Of a stretch of 64,000 nucleotides of DNA, positions 10,401 to 21,062 are shown one piece after another. Under the pieces are notes generated by a model. That model was not told the origin of the DNA, searched no databases, and worked only from the letters and a program-made list of their open reading frames with translations. Location of the stretch: NCBI GenBank assembly GCA_022494885.1, contig JAGVSM010003414.1, positions 868,001 to 932,000 of the forward strand, in the 5' to 3' direction. Position numbers and translations under genes: made by a program. How positions within the stretch are numbered: the stretch's first letter is position 1; each line of letters begins with the position of its first letter. Source of the DNA: Micrasema longulum. Taxonomy: Eukaryota; Arthropoda; Insecta; Trichoptera; Brachycentridae.

Positions 10401-13213
10401 GAACTATAGAAGAGAGGGGTCTTCATAGAAACTAATAAGATACTAAATGATTACTATTACTCCCCCTGCACTAGATTTATCCATTAAATTCCAACACCAA
10501 TTTGCGGGGTCATAACTGGAAGCTTTATTGTCCCCTACTTCACCCCAATCCCAAGAGAAACTTCATTTTCATCAGGGTGGGTGGTTTCATACTGGAGTAA
10601 ATTGCCAAGCGTAGTTGTCCATTCCGTTTCGGTCAACCAGTTGCAAAACCGTTAAGATACTTTTTTGAAAAAAGAGCGCAAACAAAAAACAGTACACAAG
10701 ATATAGGCACACTAGCAAAGGCTGCCTGCCTATAACAAATAATAATAAAAATAATTTATTTTGAAATATTACTAAACTTCCTCATCTTCAGATAAAATTG
10801 TAATTTTTGTTTTTCAGGTGAGATGGTGATCGAGTACGCTGGAGAAGTTATACGAGCAGCTCTAGCTGACCAGAGAGAGAGGAAGTATGATGCCATGCGC
10901 GGAGGACGCGGTGTGAATGGTTGCTACATGTTCCGAGTTGATGATCATCTCGTGGTAGACGCCACCATGAAGGGCAATGCAGCAAGATTCATCAACCACT
11001 CCTGTGACGTGAGTTTTATTATCTTTTATAAATTCATTTTAATATCTCCTGGTATTGTGATGTAGAAATCAGCACATTTGGCTCAAACAGTTGTTTTTGT
11101 AGAAATATTTTTTTATTTTTTCAAATGAAAAATGTTTGGTATAAATGGGAATTACATAAAAATACATTTGATTTGCTAACTATAGTGTACATATGCTCCC
11201 AGAAAAATTGTAAAAACGGTGATAAGTGGAAATTGACAATATTTTTATTTTTTTTACCTATTTTCAATGATTTCACTAAAAATATTTTTATATTTTTTGA
11301 AACAATATTACGTACTCTGTTTTTTTATTTGATTTAAAAACACCATTTGAAAATTATTTTATGTGTAAATAAATAAAAAAAAGGAAATAGAATTTTGAAT
11401 TTGCATTTTTATGTATATAACATAAAATATTTTTTCCCCTAAATGTTGGGTAATTTTATTTATACGGTATGACTTATTTTCTAAAACAACTGTCATAGAT
11501 CGCGGCAAAAAAAAATCCACTTTTATGACAGGGTCAATTACACTGCACCTGCTTTGAATTTAGGTTAAGACAATAATTTATCCTTTATTAGTTGTTTATC
11601 TTTTTTTATTCTTCATTCGCGTGGAGTGGACACGGGGTGGAGCACGGGCCGCGGCATCATTATTACGACATAATTTTGGCTTTTTTGACACATCAGATGA
11701 ACTCCGAAAATTTTTAAGCGTAAAACCAGGGTGATGAAAATTGTAAAAACGTCAATTGAGGGAATATTTGTACAAGAATGTATGAAGAAAAAGAAGTCCT
11801 GAACATTTTGGTGTAAAAAACAGGAAAACGTTAAATCGATGAACGTAAAAACAAAGTTTTACTGTATTTCAAGTCAACTCTGCCGAGAATCGAACCAGGG
11901 ACACCGTCCATGATAGCCACACATGCTAAACCACTAGCACTTTGAGGCAAAATTTTATATTATATATACATTCTTAAAATATTTCATTGATTTTTTTTTA
12001 ATTGAATCCGCGTTCACTTCGTAACACTTTATGATAAATCTTTGTAAAATAAAAACTTTATTATAAGTGTTACACATAAATGTTATTCTATTAAAATAAC
12101 ACAACTAACGTTTCAAGAGAGCACTCCTCCCATCTACGGGTGATAAAAAATTCAATAATAGAAACACAATAATATTCAGTGTCTATTCATTGATCTATAC
12201 AAAAAACAAACAAATCAGTGGTAGAAACCTAAGTTGGATAGTTAAAAAAGTTCAACATAAAAAATAAGCAAACGCAACAGTAATAAAACTGAGATTTGGT
12301 ATATCGGTTGGCATCTACTTAGCTACAATGTTCACACCTGTTAAGAAGAATGCTCCGTTAAAACTATAGTTTGTTGTTCTTTTAACTCATACACCGCGGT
12401 GCTCACATATGTCTTAAAGCGCCTATAACAGCACTATTACGCAGTGCTCGCAGCATATGTGAGTAATTTACTATCAAAAAGGTTCGCAGCTTAAGTATTC
12501 ATCAAGTATAGAGGTAATAAGTTCATGGTCACTAGCAAAATAAGTGTTTAAATTAAAAAATAAAATAAGTGTTTAAACTAATAAATAAATTTAACGATTG
12601 CATATAGTAAATATAAAAATATTGAATTAAAGTTTAAAATAAATTTAATGTACAATAATTACATGAACAATTTAAAAAATTTAATCAGGGTACAAAAAGT
12701 ATGATATGTATAGCTTTACGTATATATGTATATTTATATGCATGAAAATTATTGTATGTACGTAATTATGATTCTCTACATAGATTACCTGTACATACTA
12801 CCTATAGGCAGAATGGCGGGCGGTAAATATTACTCGGTGTGTAAAGTTATAACTTAACCCTACCGATGACAGATCTTATTATAGACTTCCATATTCTCAA
12901 CAGCTTCATCTCTGTTGAAAAATATATAATATTGATATCTACAATTTGTCCACATAGATTTGGACATACCCAAATATTGTTAATAATGCATGTATTTTTA
13001 CTGTGATTGACTAACTAAAGGTTTGTAATTTTTTTCCAGCCCAACTGTTACTCGCGAGTAGTGGACATTTTGGGACACAAACACATCCTAATATTTGCGT
13101 TACGACGTATCAGCCAAGGTGAAGAGCTGACGTATGATTACAAGTTTCCCTTTGAAGAGATTAAAATACCGTGTACCTGCGGTGCTAAGAAATGTAGAAA
13201 GTACCTTAACTAG
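1..13213 (+). CDS. trx: Trithorax / KMT2A-type H3K4 methyltransferase, 3' part of the gene (5 exons, open at the left edge)
   Basis: Histone H3 lysine-4 methyltransferase of the trithorax/MLL1 class, a nuclear protein that keeps homeotic genes active. Coding joins are 1-7447, 7872-8086, 8487-8620, 10818-11008 and 13040-13213. All introns are GT-AG and all phases agree (0, 2, 1, 0). Seen in order: two QLDGADD taspase-1 sites, a cysteine/histidine motif, a long Q/N-rich region, FYRC, a Win motif, SET and post-SET ending in CRKYLN and TAG. This is the carboxy half of the known trx/MLL layout; PHD fingers, bromodomain and FYRN should lie to the left of position 1. The frame is open through position 2, so no start codon is assigned. 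The two long introns (8621-10817 and 11009-13039) carry transposon insertions. Confidence 0.97.
7725..7815 (+). repeat. SINE family 2 body fragment
   Basis: Contains the blocks CATTTTCTAATAGTGAGTTA, TTTACAACT and AATGCCCCCAAAATTGA found in fuller copies at 53484, 55122 and 60446. The tRNA-like head is missing. It lies in the first intron of the trx part seen here. Confidence 0.7.
7872..8086 (+). CDS. trx: trx exon: end of FYRC and Win (WDR5-interaction) motif
   Basis: Acceptor TTCTCAG|GCTAGC in phase 0. The exon reads ASRCSKYVARHGRK, closing the FYRC domain. It then gives WGCGRAGPALRHSATDTFSW and LASPHREPP, which line up with the MLL region GxARAEVxxRKxxFDMFNFLASxHRxxP. The GCGRA core is the arginine-containing Win motif that inserts into the WDR5 channel and docks the SET domain in the COMPASS core. 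The donor is AA|GTAAGT at 8086/8087. The exon is much richer in G and C than its surroundings. Confidence 0.93.
8487..8620 (+). CDS. trx: trx exon: pre-SET linker and start of SET
   Basis: Acceptor TTTTTCAG|ACGCTTG. The first base completes a lysine codon, then RLTSTTLPMAMRFRHLKETS, followed by KQAVGVYRSHIHGRGLFCRR and DIEAG. The HGRGLF segment is part of the S-adenosylmethionine-binding face of SET. It ends GCT G|GTGAGT in phase 1. Confidence 0.96.
9130..10420 (+). mobile_element. LINE (CR1/L2-like) reverse-transcriptase tail, split by a MITE
   Basis: Before 9256 the + strand reads YKTYVGPLLEYGYQV. After 10275 it continues SPYFTKDIELLEKVQRRATK. This is the conserved carboxy end of CR1/L2/jockey-type reverse transcriptases. 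Removing the 1,020-bp MITE and one TA joins the two parts in frame through a Y codon. After about 10390 the match decays. The fragment sits in the trx intron 8621-10817. Confidence 0.8.
9256..10275. mobile_element. MITE with CAGTAAAA ends and TA target duplication
   Basis: The left end is CAGTAAAACCCCCTTTTTAC and the right end, reversed, is CAGTAAAATCTTGTTTTTAC, with TA on both sides (9254-9255, 10276-10277). The inside is AT-rich and non-coding, with several CGTAAAA repeats near the right end. The TA duplication suggests mobilisation by a Tc1/mariner or pogo transposase. Two truncated relatives lie at 11115-11864 and 60095-60425. Confidence 0.85.
10818..11008 (+). CDS. trx: trx exon: central SET domain
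   Basis: Acceptor TTTTTCAG|GTGAGATGG. It reads GEMVIEYAGEVIRAALADQR and ends GNAARFINHSCD, the NHSC cofactor-binding motif. Between YD and GCYMF there are nine residues (AMRGGRGVN), where MLL and fly TRX, as I remember them, have about four (SKGI). The donor GAC|GTGAGT is in phase 0. Confidence 0.96.
11115..11864. mobile_element. Second copy of the CAGTAAAA MITE, left end missing
   Basis: Shares ATGAAAAATGTTTGG, GGAATTACATAAAAAT, TGATTTGCTA and the right end ACAAAGTTTTACTG with the element at 9256-10275, in the same orientation. The left terminal repeat is absent. TA follows at 11865. It sits in the next trx intron, right after the exon ending at 11008. Confidence 0.8.
11875..11945 (-). repeat. 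tRNA-headed SINE fragment
   Basis: On the minus strand it has an A-box-like AGTGGTTTAGCATG and a B box GGTTCGATTCTCGG at tRNA spacing, starting CCTCAAAGTGCTAG. No acceptor stem can be formed, so it is a SINE head and not a working tRNA gene. Confidence 0.65.
12105..12160 (+). repeat. Short dispersed repeat (CTCCTCCCATC block)
   Basis: GAGAGCACTCCTCCCATCTA followed by CGGGTGATAAAA recurs with few changes at 62565-62600 and 62690-62730. Too short to assign to a family. Confidence 0.5.
12795..12930 (-). repeat. Copy of a 200-bp dispersed repeat (family A)
   Basis: Diverged copy with the blocks CATAGGCAGAATGG, GTGTGTAAAGT and AGACTTCCATATTC. Better copies are at 17040, 21590 and 61545. Confidence 0.6.
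13040..13213 (+). CDS. trx: trx last exon: end of SET and post-SET
   Basis: Acceptor TTTTTTCCAG|CCCAAC. It reads PNCYSRVVDILGHKHILIFA and then EELTYDYKFPFEE, where the catalytic tyrosine lies in the ELTYDY motif. The post-SET motif CTCGAKKC supplies three of the cysteines of the zinc site whose fourth is in NHSC. The protein ends CRKYLN and TAG at 13211-13213, the usual end for this family. Confidence 0.97.
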   Translation, partial: PNCYSRVVDILGHKHILIFALRRISQGEELTYDYKFPFEEIKIPCTCGAKKCRKYLN

Positions 13214-14400
13214 GTGTTTGCAGCTTTTCTTTAAGGACTATAGTTTGTATGCCATATTATTGGGTATACGTTATTGTCTCCGATAAAATACCTGAAGTCT
13301 AACAAAACAATTTTGTAAAATAATGTTTAATATGATATTCTAAATAGGCATAATTTTATGGTGTAATATGTTTGTTTTTACTAATTTGACAAAGGGCAAC
13401 CTTTATTATTGTAAATAACTTAGTTTCGTTTTAAGGAATATAACGAACTTGGAATAATAATTTTTGTAAAATATGTTTTAGAACTTATCCTAGTATTATA
13501 AATATAGTTATTTTGTTTGTATATGACGTTGGCAGGTACCCCTTACCCATTGATTGTATATATCAAATGTCGATCAGCAGCATTCTAAATTGCTTAAGAA
13601 CAAAGTTTCCCGCAATGATTTTATAGATTAAATGTTTTAATCTCTTCGGTGTTTATTACATAATCATTAAGGTCATTAACGTGACTCATTTTCGTGGATC
13701 AATATATTTAGTTGAATCTCAACAAAGGACAAGAATTTATTGTGTGTAAGATAAATGATTAACTCGATGTTTTGTTTCATAAATTATTTAGTTGTAAGTA
13801 TTGAAACTAAAAACACAGTAAGGATAACTATAGAATTCTCACATTAAATTATGCATGTTGTGATTTTTACTAATAGACTAGCCAGCTTATTACGGACGGT
13901 TGCCGACTGATTACTTGATTTTTTTTACCAGTATCAGATTTATTTTGATATTAAAGCAATTGAGTATTTGATCCGCAAGATGTACATCTTGTGTACAAAT
14001 TTTTATACATTCAATTATGTTTATTTATTTCGTGAATTTTGTTCAATATGTAGGTAGAGTAAATTTGAGCAGAGTCTACAGTTCAAGTAATTTTTTGGCA
14101 TGTGTCAATTCGGCAATGTTCGGGATTTTGCCGATTTGGTACAATTTGTTTAAAATTACATGTTACCCACTTTATGTAAAAACTTACAAAATATATAACA
14201 CATGTCACAGTTTAACCAAATTAGACTTACTAAGGTCATCGAAAGACTCAACTCAATGTAACTCTACTTTCATAAATGTTTTTTGAACTAATGATTGTAT
14301 AAAATTGAATTTGGAACATGTATAATAATAAATAAGTTAGTCGTTTGAGTTTTTACATATATTTAATAAATAAAGTACCTTCTGCGTTTTCATACAATGA
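13214..14400 (+). other. Probable trx 3' untranslated region
   Basis: AT-rich sequence after the trx stop with no coding signal. AATAAA polyadenylation signals occur near 14327 and 14374 (overlapping AATAAATAAA). The 3' end could lie just after either, or further on; nothing here decides it. Confidence 0.5.
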
Positions 14401-16690
14401 TTAATTTTACATGTTTCTCAATGACTGGATTTATCTTTTTTTACCCTTATATTTATTAAGTATATCTTTTTATTGGTTTTTTAGCTGTGTTAAGTGTCAT
14501 TTTATATTTGGTAATTTAACTCCTCGTATTTATTGTTTTCTTTTTTTTAATATTATATATACATACACACTATGTAAATTATTGTAATCCCTGTCATTGT
14601 GACGGTCAAGTCAAATTGTGTCCTTGTTTACAAACATCGGAACTGATTGACAAGCTACGATGTATTATATTTTTCCATGTTGTATTAATTTTAGTGTTAG
14701 AATTAATTTATTTCCAGTATTGTGCTTCAAAAGCAATTTTTTAAATGTTAGTGAATTGTAAAAGTTCATGATCTTTTGTGTGTATTTTATTTTAGAAAAT
14801 ATCGGATTAACCATTTTCTTTGGTTTCTCCTTTTATTTCTCTTTAGTCTATTCAACCAAAGTAATGACTGGAATCAATAAATGTTTTGGTATTACAAAAT
14901 TTATCCTGTTAGATAAAACAAAAAAAAACATAGTCAGTTCAGTTCATAGGATGACGCTTGTCTTTTAAAATTAAAAACCCATTATTTAAAAAAGTTTTCT
15001 TTTTCTTATCTTCTTTTTTCTTTCATTTAACAAATGATGGCTTTTATCAAATTGACAAAAAAAATATGAGACAATTCCGATGAAATATATTTAAAAGGCT
15101 AGATACACATTCATGATGCTTATGCAAATACAGTACAGCAATGGGTTTTATTATGTGTGCATAGAAGTGGTATTATTTTCAGTATCCATTTTATTGATTT
15201 CATTTAAATCACTTGTTACATGTTTTAGACTTAAAATTTTGGAATTACATGTGTATTACAATTTTATAAAAACTGACGATTGTTTATCCCAATTGAAAAC
15301 TAATAACTTTCAAAATACATATTTAAAAATGACTCCATGTATGCAGTGTATTTTTACTATGCTTTTTGATAAATGCTAATTCTCAACGGGAAACTTTAAT
15401 GATTGTGTACAATTATATTATTGGACCATTTATTGTTTACTTAGACTGTTTTTTGTGAATTGTAGGGATTTAACAGAATTGAAAAAATAGAAAATATTGA
15501 TATTCCGCCAAAAATTAAATTCGTGCGAAATACTTAAGCTATTCTTTACAATGATTGATAATGCATGGTAAAATATTTGTTTCACTGGGTTCGTTAGTCA
15601 TTCTGTGCATCATTTTTACAACCCATTTTTCAAAATTACCATACAACTGCATATATGTACGATTTACATTAGTAAAATTATTATAGTTTACTTAAATTTA
15701 TGAATCAAAAAGGAATAGAAAATGTAGTATTTTGTAAATACTCGTATTACATGAACAATAATTCAAACTTTCTGGCAACTGATTTTTTTTGAATGGTGAC
15801 AAAATGCATTTAGTCAAAATTATTTTTGCTTTTTATAATTAAAATATTTTATTTTTTAATTTCATAAAATTTATACACCTAATTTAAATAAATTATTTAC
15901 ATATCAATATACCATGGCTGTGGAGTTGGATGTCAAACTTTTATTCAATACCTAACCTTGAATTAGATATCAATTCAAACATCAATGTGACTAAAAATAG
16001 CAAATGTTTTATTTTTTAACCTAAGGAATGCTAACAACCAATACACTCCTAAAACTTAATTTTTTGTTGTCTAAATGTTCTGATGAAATTTTTGCTCTGG
16101 ATCTGATAGTCCATAAATACACATGTATGTTCAATTAAAAAGTAGTGTTTAGAGTAAAACAGAGAGAAGTCTCAAAATTGCTTTGTTGATAAATCCACTC
16201 CACAGACGCTGCCAATAATTGTCATATTCATATTTCACAAAATTAATAAGATTTTTCCTGTACTGCAACTTCACACATAGCATTTTTATTACTTCACTAA
16301 TCTTGTGTAAAGCCAACAGGAGTAACATGATTTTTAATATGTTGCCATTCTCGATTTCCCAAAACATTGTTTACGTTATTTGTGAGTTTGCTTGTTTTAT
16401 TAATGTGAAACTATTTTTTTATTTGTTATATGTATGTTTAAATATTGCCTAACTTAAATATGATATTAACTTTGATAACAATTGGATTGTGTATCTCGTG
16501 GGACACATTTTATATCCTTTGATTTCTCTAAATTTAAGGTTAATAAATTAAAACAAGTATTTGTTGATTTTAATCTTTTAAATTTGGATTTGTAGTACTT
16601 GTGTTATCATGAAAGTATTATTTTTGCATTTAGGACCAAAGTTTATTTCATAAAAATAATCATTAATTTGCTACCTACGAGGGTAACTCC
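14401..16690. other. AT-rich stretch without recognised features
   Basis: Both strands give only short open frames rich in F, L, I, Y and K, as expected of AT-rich non-coding DNA. No splice-bounded coding blocks or repeat ends were recognised. It could include a longer trx 3' UTR. Confidence 0.6.
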
Positions 16691-17039
16691 AAAAATTTAC
16701 TGAGTGAGACCCCTCTCACTTTTCTATGTATCCCCTCCCCAGGGGATAAATAGAAAAAGGGTAACATTTTTCCTTTACAATATGTTCTTCTTTAACATGC
16801 ACATATTTTTCAGATCTTTCAATTACGTCATTTATTTATGCCCTTGAAAAAATGTTTTGTCTTTGTTTTGAAAATAGGCTGAAATCGCCTGTAAATATCT
16901 TTCCTTGAAGATTTTCTAATATTCCTCTTCTTCGCGGCTTCCTTTAACTGCTCCGGTAGATTAGCGTAGTATGTTCCAGTTAAAGTGATGTCATTTCAAA
17001 ATACCATGAACTTCTCGGGGGTTGGTGTGTCTCTATTAT

Positions 17040-17290
17040 GCCACAACAAATTACAACAGGGATGGAGAATATTTTAGAGAAGGTAATATGGAAGTCTAGG
17101 CATTCACGGGGCTTACGACCTGTCATTGGCTGGTTTAAATGGCCACTTTACACACTGTGTAACATTCACCATTCTGCCTTTGTTTGATAATCCGTATTTA
17201 TTCAATTCTTCCATCTGTTGATTTTATTGAAGTTAAAGAGCTGAAACCTTTATTGTTGTGAATAAATTCATCTGATGGAATTATATGTCG
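17040..17290 (+). repeat. Dispersed repeat family A, full-looking copy
   Basis: Begins CAACAGGGATGGAGAATATT. It holds GGAAGTCTAGGCATT, GTCATTGGCTGG, GGCCACTTTACACACTGTGT and CACCATTCTGCC. The same blocks in the same order occur elsewhere in the window in both orientations. It has no coding potential, and no terminal repeat or target duplication is evident. Confidence 0.75.
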
Positions 17291-18401
17291 ATACTTACTG
17301 GCAACCCTCCCATTCTGTGAATTTCTGGACCTACCTTCGTGTATTTTGTTATTTTTCACCGTTAAGTGGTGTTGCATTGAAACTTATCACATAACGCTTG
17401 CCTAAATATTTGATTAACACGCTCATGTTATAAATTGTGAAGTGTACAATTTGTAGAATGTGTGCTTTACATTTATGTGTGGAAAACATTTTTCTGTAGA
17501 TCTGATACGCTTTAAATGTTAACTTTAAATATTTATACTACTGTGTTTTTGAAATCGAAACATATGGTACAATGAACAGATATATGAATAATAAATTCTT
17601 GCCATCGTAGAGTAGAGAGTATTCCAGTGGTAACTTGTGTTTATCTAGGGTATTTGCATAAAATGCTGAAATCGTTCAACAAAACAAAAGCCAAGTTTCA
17701 TGTGTAGGTACTCCAAGATGGTGTAAATGGCCTGGCATTCAATTATTGTGATACTATTTAGGTTCTAATAAAAATTAAAGCAAGGCTCTATTGTACATAA
17801 TTATTGTCGTTAAGTGCGTAAAATAAGTTTTAAATGTTAATGTAAACATATTTGTGTAATCATTTTAAAATGATAAACCAGTGCGATAATGAAATTATAT
17901 GAAATTTAGTTAATATATATAGACACAATATTTCCCAGTTATGATTACACAAAATAGCAATCGAGGTATTTTAAAGCAAATTAATTTATGTATTTGGTAC
18001 ATTTTTTAAATGAATACAATATAAATTGTGATTACATTTTATGTAGAGATACATTATTATAAAATGTTAAATATAAAACTGTTTTACTTATTTTTCCTTC
18101 CTTCATTCATTCAGTTCTATTATAAACCCCTTTTGTGCATCTCAAAATACTTCTCGCTTTCACATAAAATGATCACTGATGCAGGAGGATATAATAATAT
18201 ATGGCAAAATAATGTACTAGATAGCAATGACGGGTCATAAACCCTTCGTGGCTTTATTCATCGGAATCCTGCAGCGTGTCACGTATCATTAACTTGTTTC
18301 ATCTGAGGACTACTTCTTTGTTGGATCTCTTATTTATTTATCTTATTTTATATAGGCACTAAAACTATCACAGTAATATAAAGTAATTTTAATACAACTA
18401 A

Positions 18402-19006
18402 TGTTAGTAAATATTAGTATATAACCACTTACCGACTTTTTTAGCCTACCGGTTTCGAGACGTAGCCGTATCTTCGTCAGGACACTCACTACACCAACAT
18501 GCAAATACTAAAATACACCTCCACCTTCACCACCACCATAGTATTTCCAAAAATACATAAATCACATGCAAATTTATAGAGATGCGAACACCACCATGTC
18601 TAAACATGCACTAAGCTTAATTAAAAAGTTTTTAATCTTATATTAAAGATTGGGAGGAGGGGTAGAGGTGGGGTTACCTGGGATTTTTCACATTAAAAAG
18701 CCTTAAAAAACTATATTCCCCTAATAAATCTACCTCTACACCCCACCCCCCTCTCAACTTCCTACCAATTCTTTAATATTAGATGGAATATTTTTTAATT
18801 AAGCTTAGTGCATGTTTAGACATGGTGTTCGCATCTGTATGTGATTTATGTATTTTTGGAAATACTATATATATACTACGGTGATGATGAAGGTGGAGGT
18901 GTATTTTAGTATTTGCATGTTGGTATCCTGACGAAAAGACGGGTACGTCTCGAAACCGGTAGACTAAAAGAATCGGTAAATGGTTATGTACTAATATTTA
19001 TTATCA
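18402..19006. mobile_element. Foldback element with arms of about 270 bp carrying hammerhead-like cores
   Basis: The two halves are reverse complements over almost their full length: GTTAGTAAATATTAGTATAT on the left pairs with ATGTACTAATATTTATTATC on the right, and CATGTCTAAACATGCACTAA on the left with TTAGTGCATGTTTAGACATG on the right. The centre is a C/T- and G/A-rich spacer near 18650-18750. Reading outward, each arm carries CTGACGA, a short hairpin, then CGAAACCGGTA. This resembles the ends of Penelope-like elements, some of which have inverted terminal repeats. Confidence 0.85.
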
Positions 19007-19019
19007 TAAATAAAAAAGT

Positions 19020-20110
19020 TAATGCTTTAAACATAAATACTGAACTATCCCATTACACTATTCTAATATTGTAGATCTAAATAGTTGCACAATATCTAGT
19101 AATGATTTTTTCCTTTCTAAGAACAAATTAACCAGTAAAAAGACTACTGTGCTCAATGGTATTCCAGATGTATTATTAAAAAATTATAGCTACACTCTCG
19201 CTAAACCAATTTCATACATATTTAATCTTTCTCTGTCATCCGGTGAGTTTCCATCCTTATGGAAAATAAGTTACATAAGGCCTATTTTTAAATCAGGCGA
19301 TAAGTCTGATGTTAGCAATTATAGGCCTAATTCAACATTATCTTGTATGCCTAAAATGTTTGAAGCTATTATTGCTAGCAAAATAACGACCATGTTTAAG
19401 AATATACTGATTGATGAACAGCATGGATTTAGATCTGCCAGATCAACCACCTCTAACCTGGTAGATTATACCCAGGTTATTGTCAAACCACTTGATGATG
19501 GTCAGCAGGTTAACGTTCTCTATACTGATTTTTCCAAGGCATTTGACAAAGTAGATCATAATGTTCTCATTTATTATAAATTACATACCTTGGGAGTAAG
19601 AGATCCATTACTCTCATTTATTAATTCATATCTTACTGGTAGGAAACAAATCAAAATTTTACAAGACTGTTTTCTTCTTCAATCAGATATTAACTCTTTT
19701 AATCAATGTGTAAAATTGATAGATTAGAACTAAATATTAAAAAATGCAAAATAATGTCATTTCATAGACAAAACAACCGATTTCTTACGAGTACCTAATA
19801 GAAAACTCCAAAATTGATGTTGTTAAGTCCATCAGAGATTTAGGAGTTGTTCTGGACTATAAACTGACATACAACGAGCATATAGTAAGTAAATCACTGA
19901 AGTTACTTTAATGTCCGCACTGTTAAAACTCTTCATTGCTCAACTGTTCGCTCTCTTCTAGAATATGCCTCCGTGGTCTGGTCTCCATTCTATGTGAATC
20001 GCATAAATCACATAGAATCAGTCCAACACCGCTTGCTTCGAAAAGTAGCGTGGGTGCTTGGACTAGAAAAAGGTAATTATTCTTATGCTGATAGAGTCAA
20101 TGTTAAATAT
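19020..20110 (+). mobile_element. LINE (jockey/CR1-like) reverse-transcriptase fragment
   Basis: An open frame of 192 codons at 19149-19727 reads LWKISYIRPIFKSGDKSDVS and then NYRP, DEQHGFR, TDFSKAFDKVDH and SYLTGRKQ. These are blocks 2-5 of a non-LTR reverse transcriptase. The YADD block is missing. After 19700 the match resumes in other frames (IRDLGVVLDYKLTYNEHI near 19830-19890, then a thumb-like part to about 20100), so frameshifts and a deletion have inactivated it. Confidence 0.85.
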
Positions 20111-20157
20111 TTCTAGTCTACAAAGACGTAGAACTATTATTGATTTTATTATTATTA

Positions 20158-20575
20158 TGAATAACTTATATATAGCGCCATTTTTGTAATAAAATACCTC
20201 AAGGGCGCTTTACATAGTGATTCTATTGTTAAATTAATTTAATTGAAGCTTTTAAATTTGTAATTTAATTAAAACAATTTATTTTGTTGTCACGTGCTAC
20301 GGATTTATTCAAATGATTTAGAGAACAAGGGGGTTTTAAGTTTTTTCCGAAACATCACTTAACTTTCACAGCCTTGCACCTCTGCTGGAAGAGCATTCCA
20401 TGCCATAGGGCCTGCGACCGCAAATGCGCGTTCACTAAATTTAGTGCGCTGTAAGCTAAATCTAATCCCTCCAACGAGGTTGATATGAAATATATTTTTA
20501 AAAAGGTATTTTTACACCGCAATATAGTCCCTTGAATGGCACCTAAAACGTTAGACTGATTATCTTGCCTTTGTG
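20158..20575 (-). mobile_element. LINE 3' end, reverse orientation
   Basis: The minus strand reads [20 protein letters not shown], the conserved last block of this class of LINE. The 3' tail contains GTAAAGCGCCCTTGAGG and a run of ATAATAATAA at 20140-20160. The same tail follows the + strand copy at 52740-52810, so both belong to one family. Confidence 0.8.
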
Positions 20576-20889
20576 TTACAAATTACCCAGATAGCAGTGA
20601 AACTTGGTATAAACTTGATTTAAGATTGATGGAAGGTTGAAAATGAAAATTTGACGCGACAAGTTTTTATCAAAAGTTGCTGGAATATTGTTATGACAAA
20701 TTTGAAGAGACAAGTTTTGACAAAACTTGTTGGAATCTTGTTATGTCAAGAATGGTATTTCAGAATCCGAAAGTCATATAGTGATGATCAACACATTGCC
20801 ATATACATAAAAATATGGAGAATTCCCTTTTTTATTTATTTTTATTTAAACTGTTATATTTAATCCCAGGACTTTTCTACAAGACCGAT

Positions 20890-21062
20890 TTTTTTTTTTG
20901 GACCACAACAGGCCATGAGGCCCAATTACAGTGGTGAATTACAGCACGGTACACCCAGCCTTAAGAAAATCACATTTAATTTTTGTGTTCTCACCAGGAA
21001 TCGAACCCAGAACCTTCCATGTGTGAGCCAAATGTCTTAACCACTACACCACGGAGGCCGCC
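20890..21062 (-). repeat. tRNA-headed SINE (family 1), complete head
   Basis: On the minus strand it starts GGCGGCCTCCGTGGTGTAGT with A box GTGTAGTGGTTAAGAC and B box GGTTCGATTCCTGG. The body contains ATTGGGCCTCATGGCCTGTT near its end. The A and B boxes are the internal RNA polymerase III promoter. The body match at 41330 shows it is a dispersed repeat. Confidence 0.8.
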
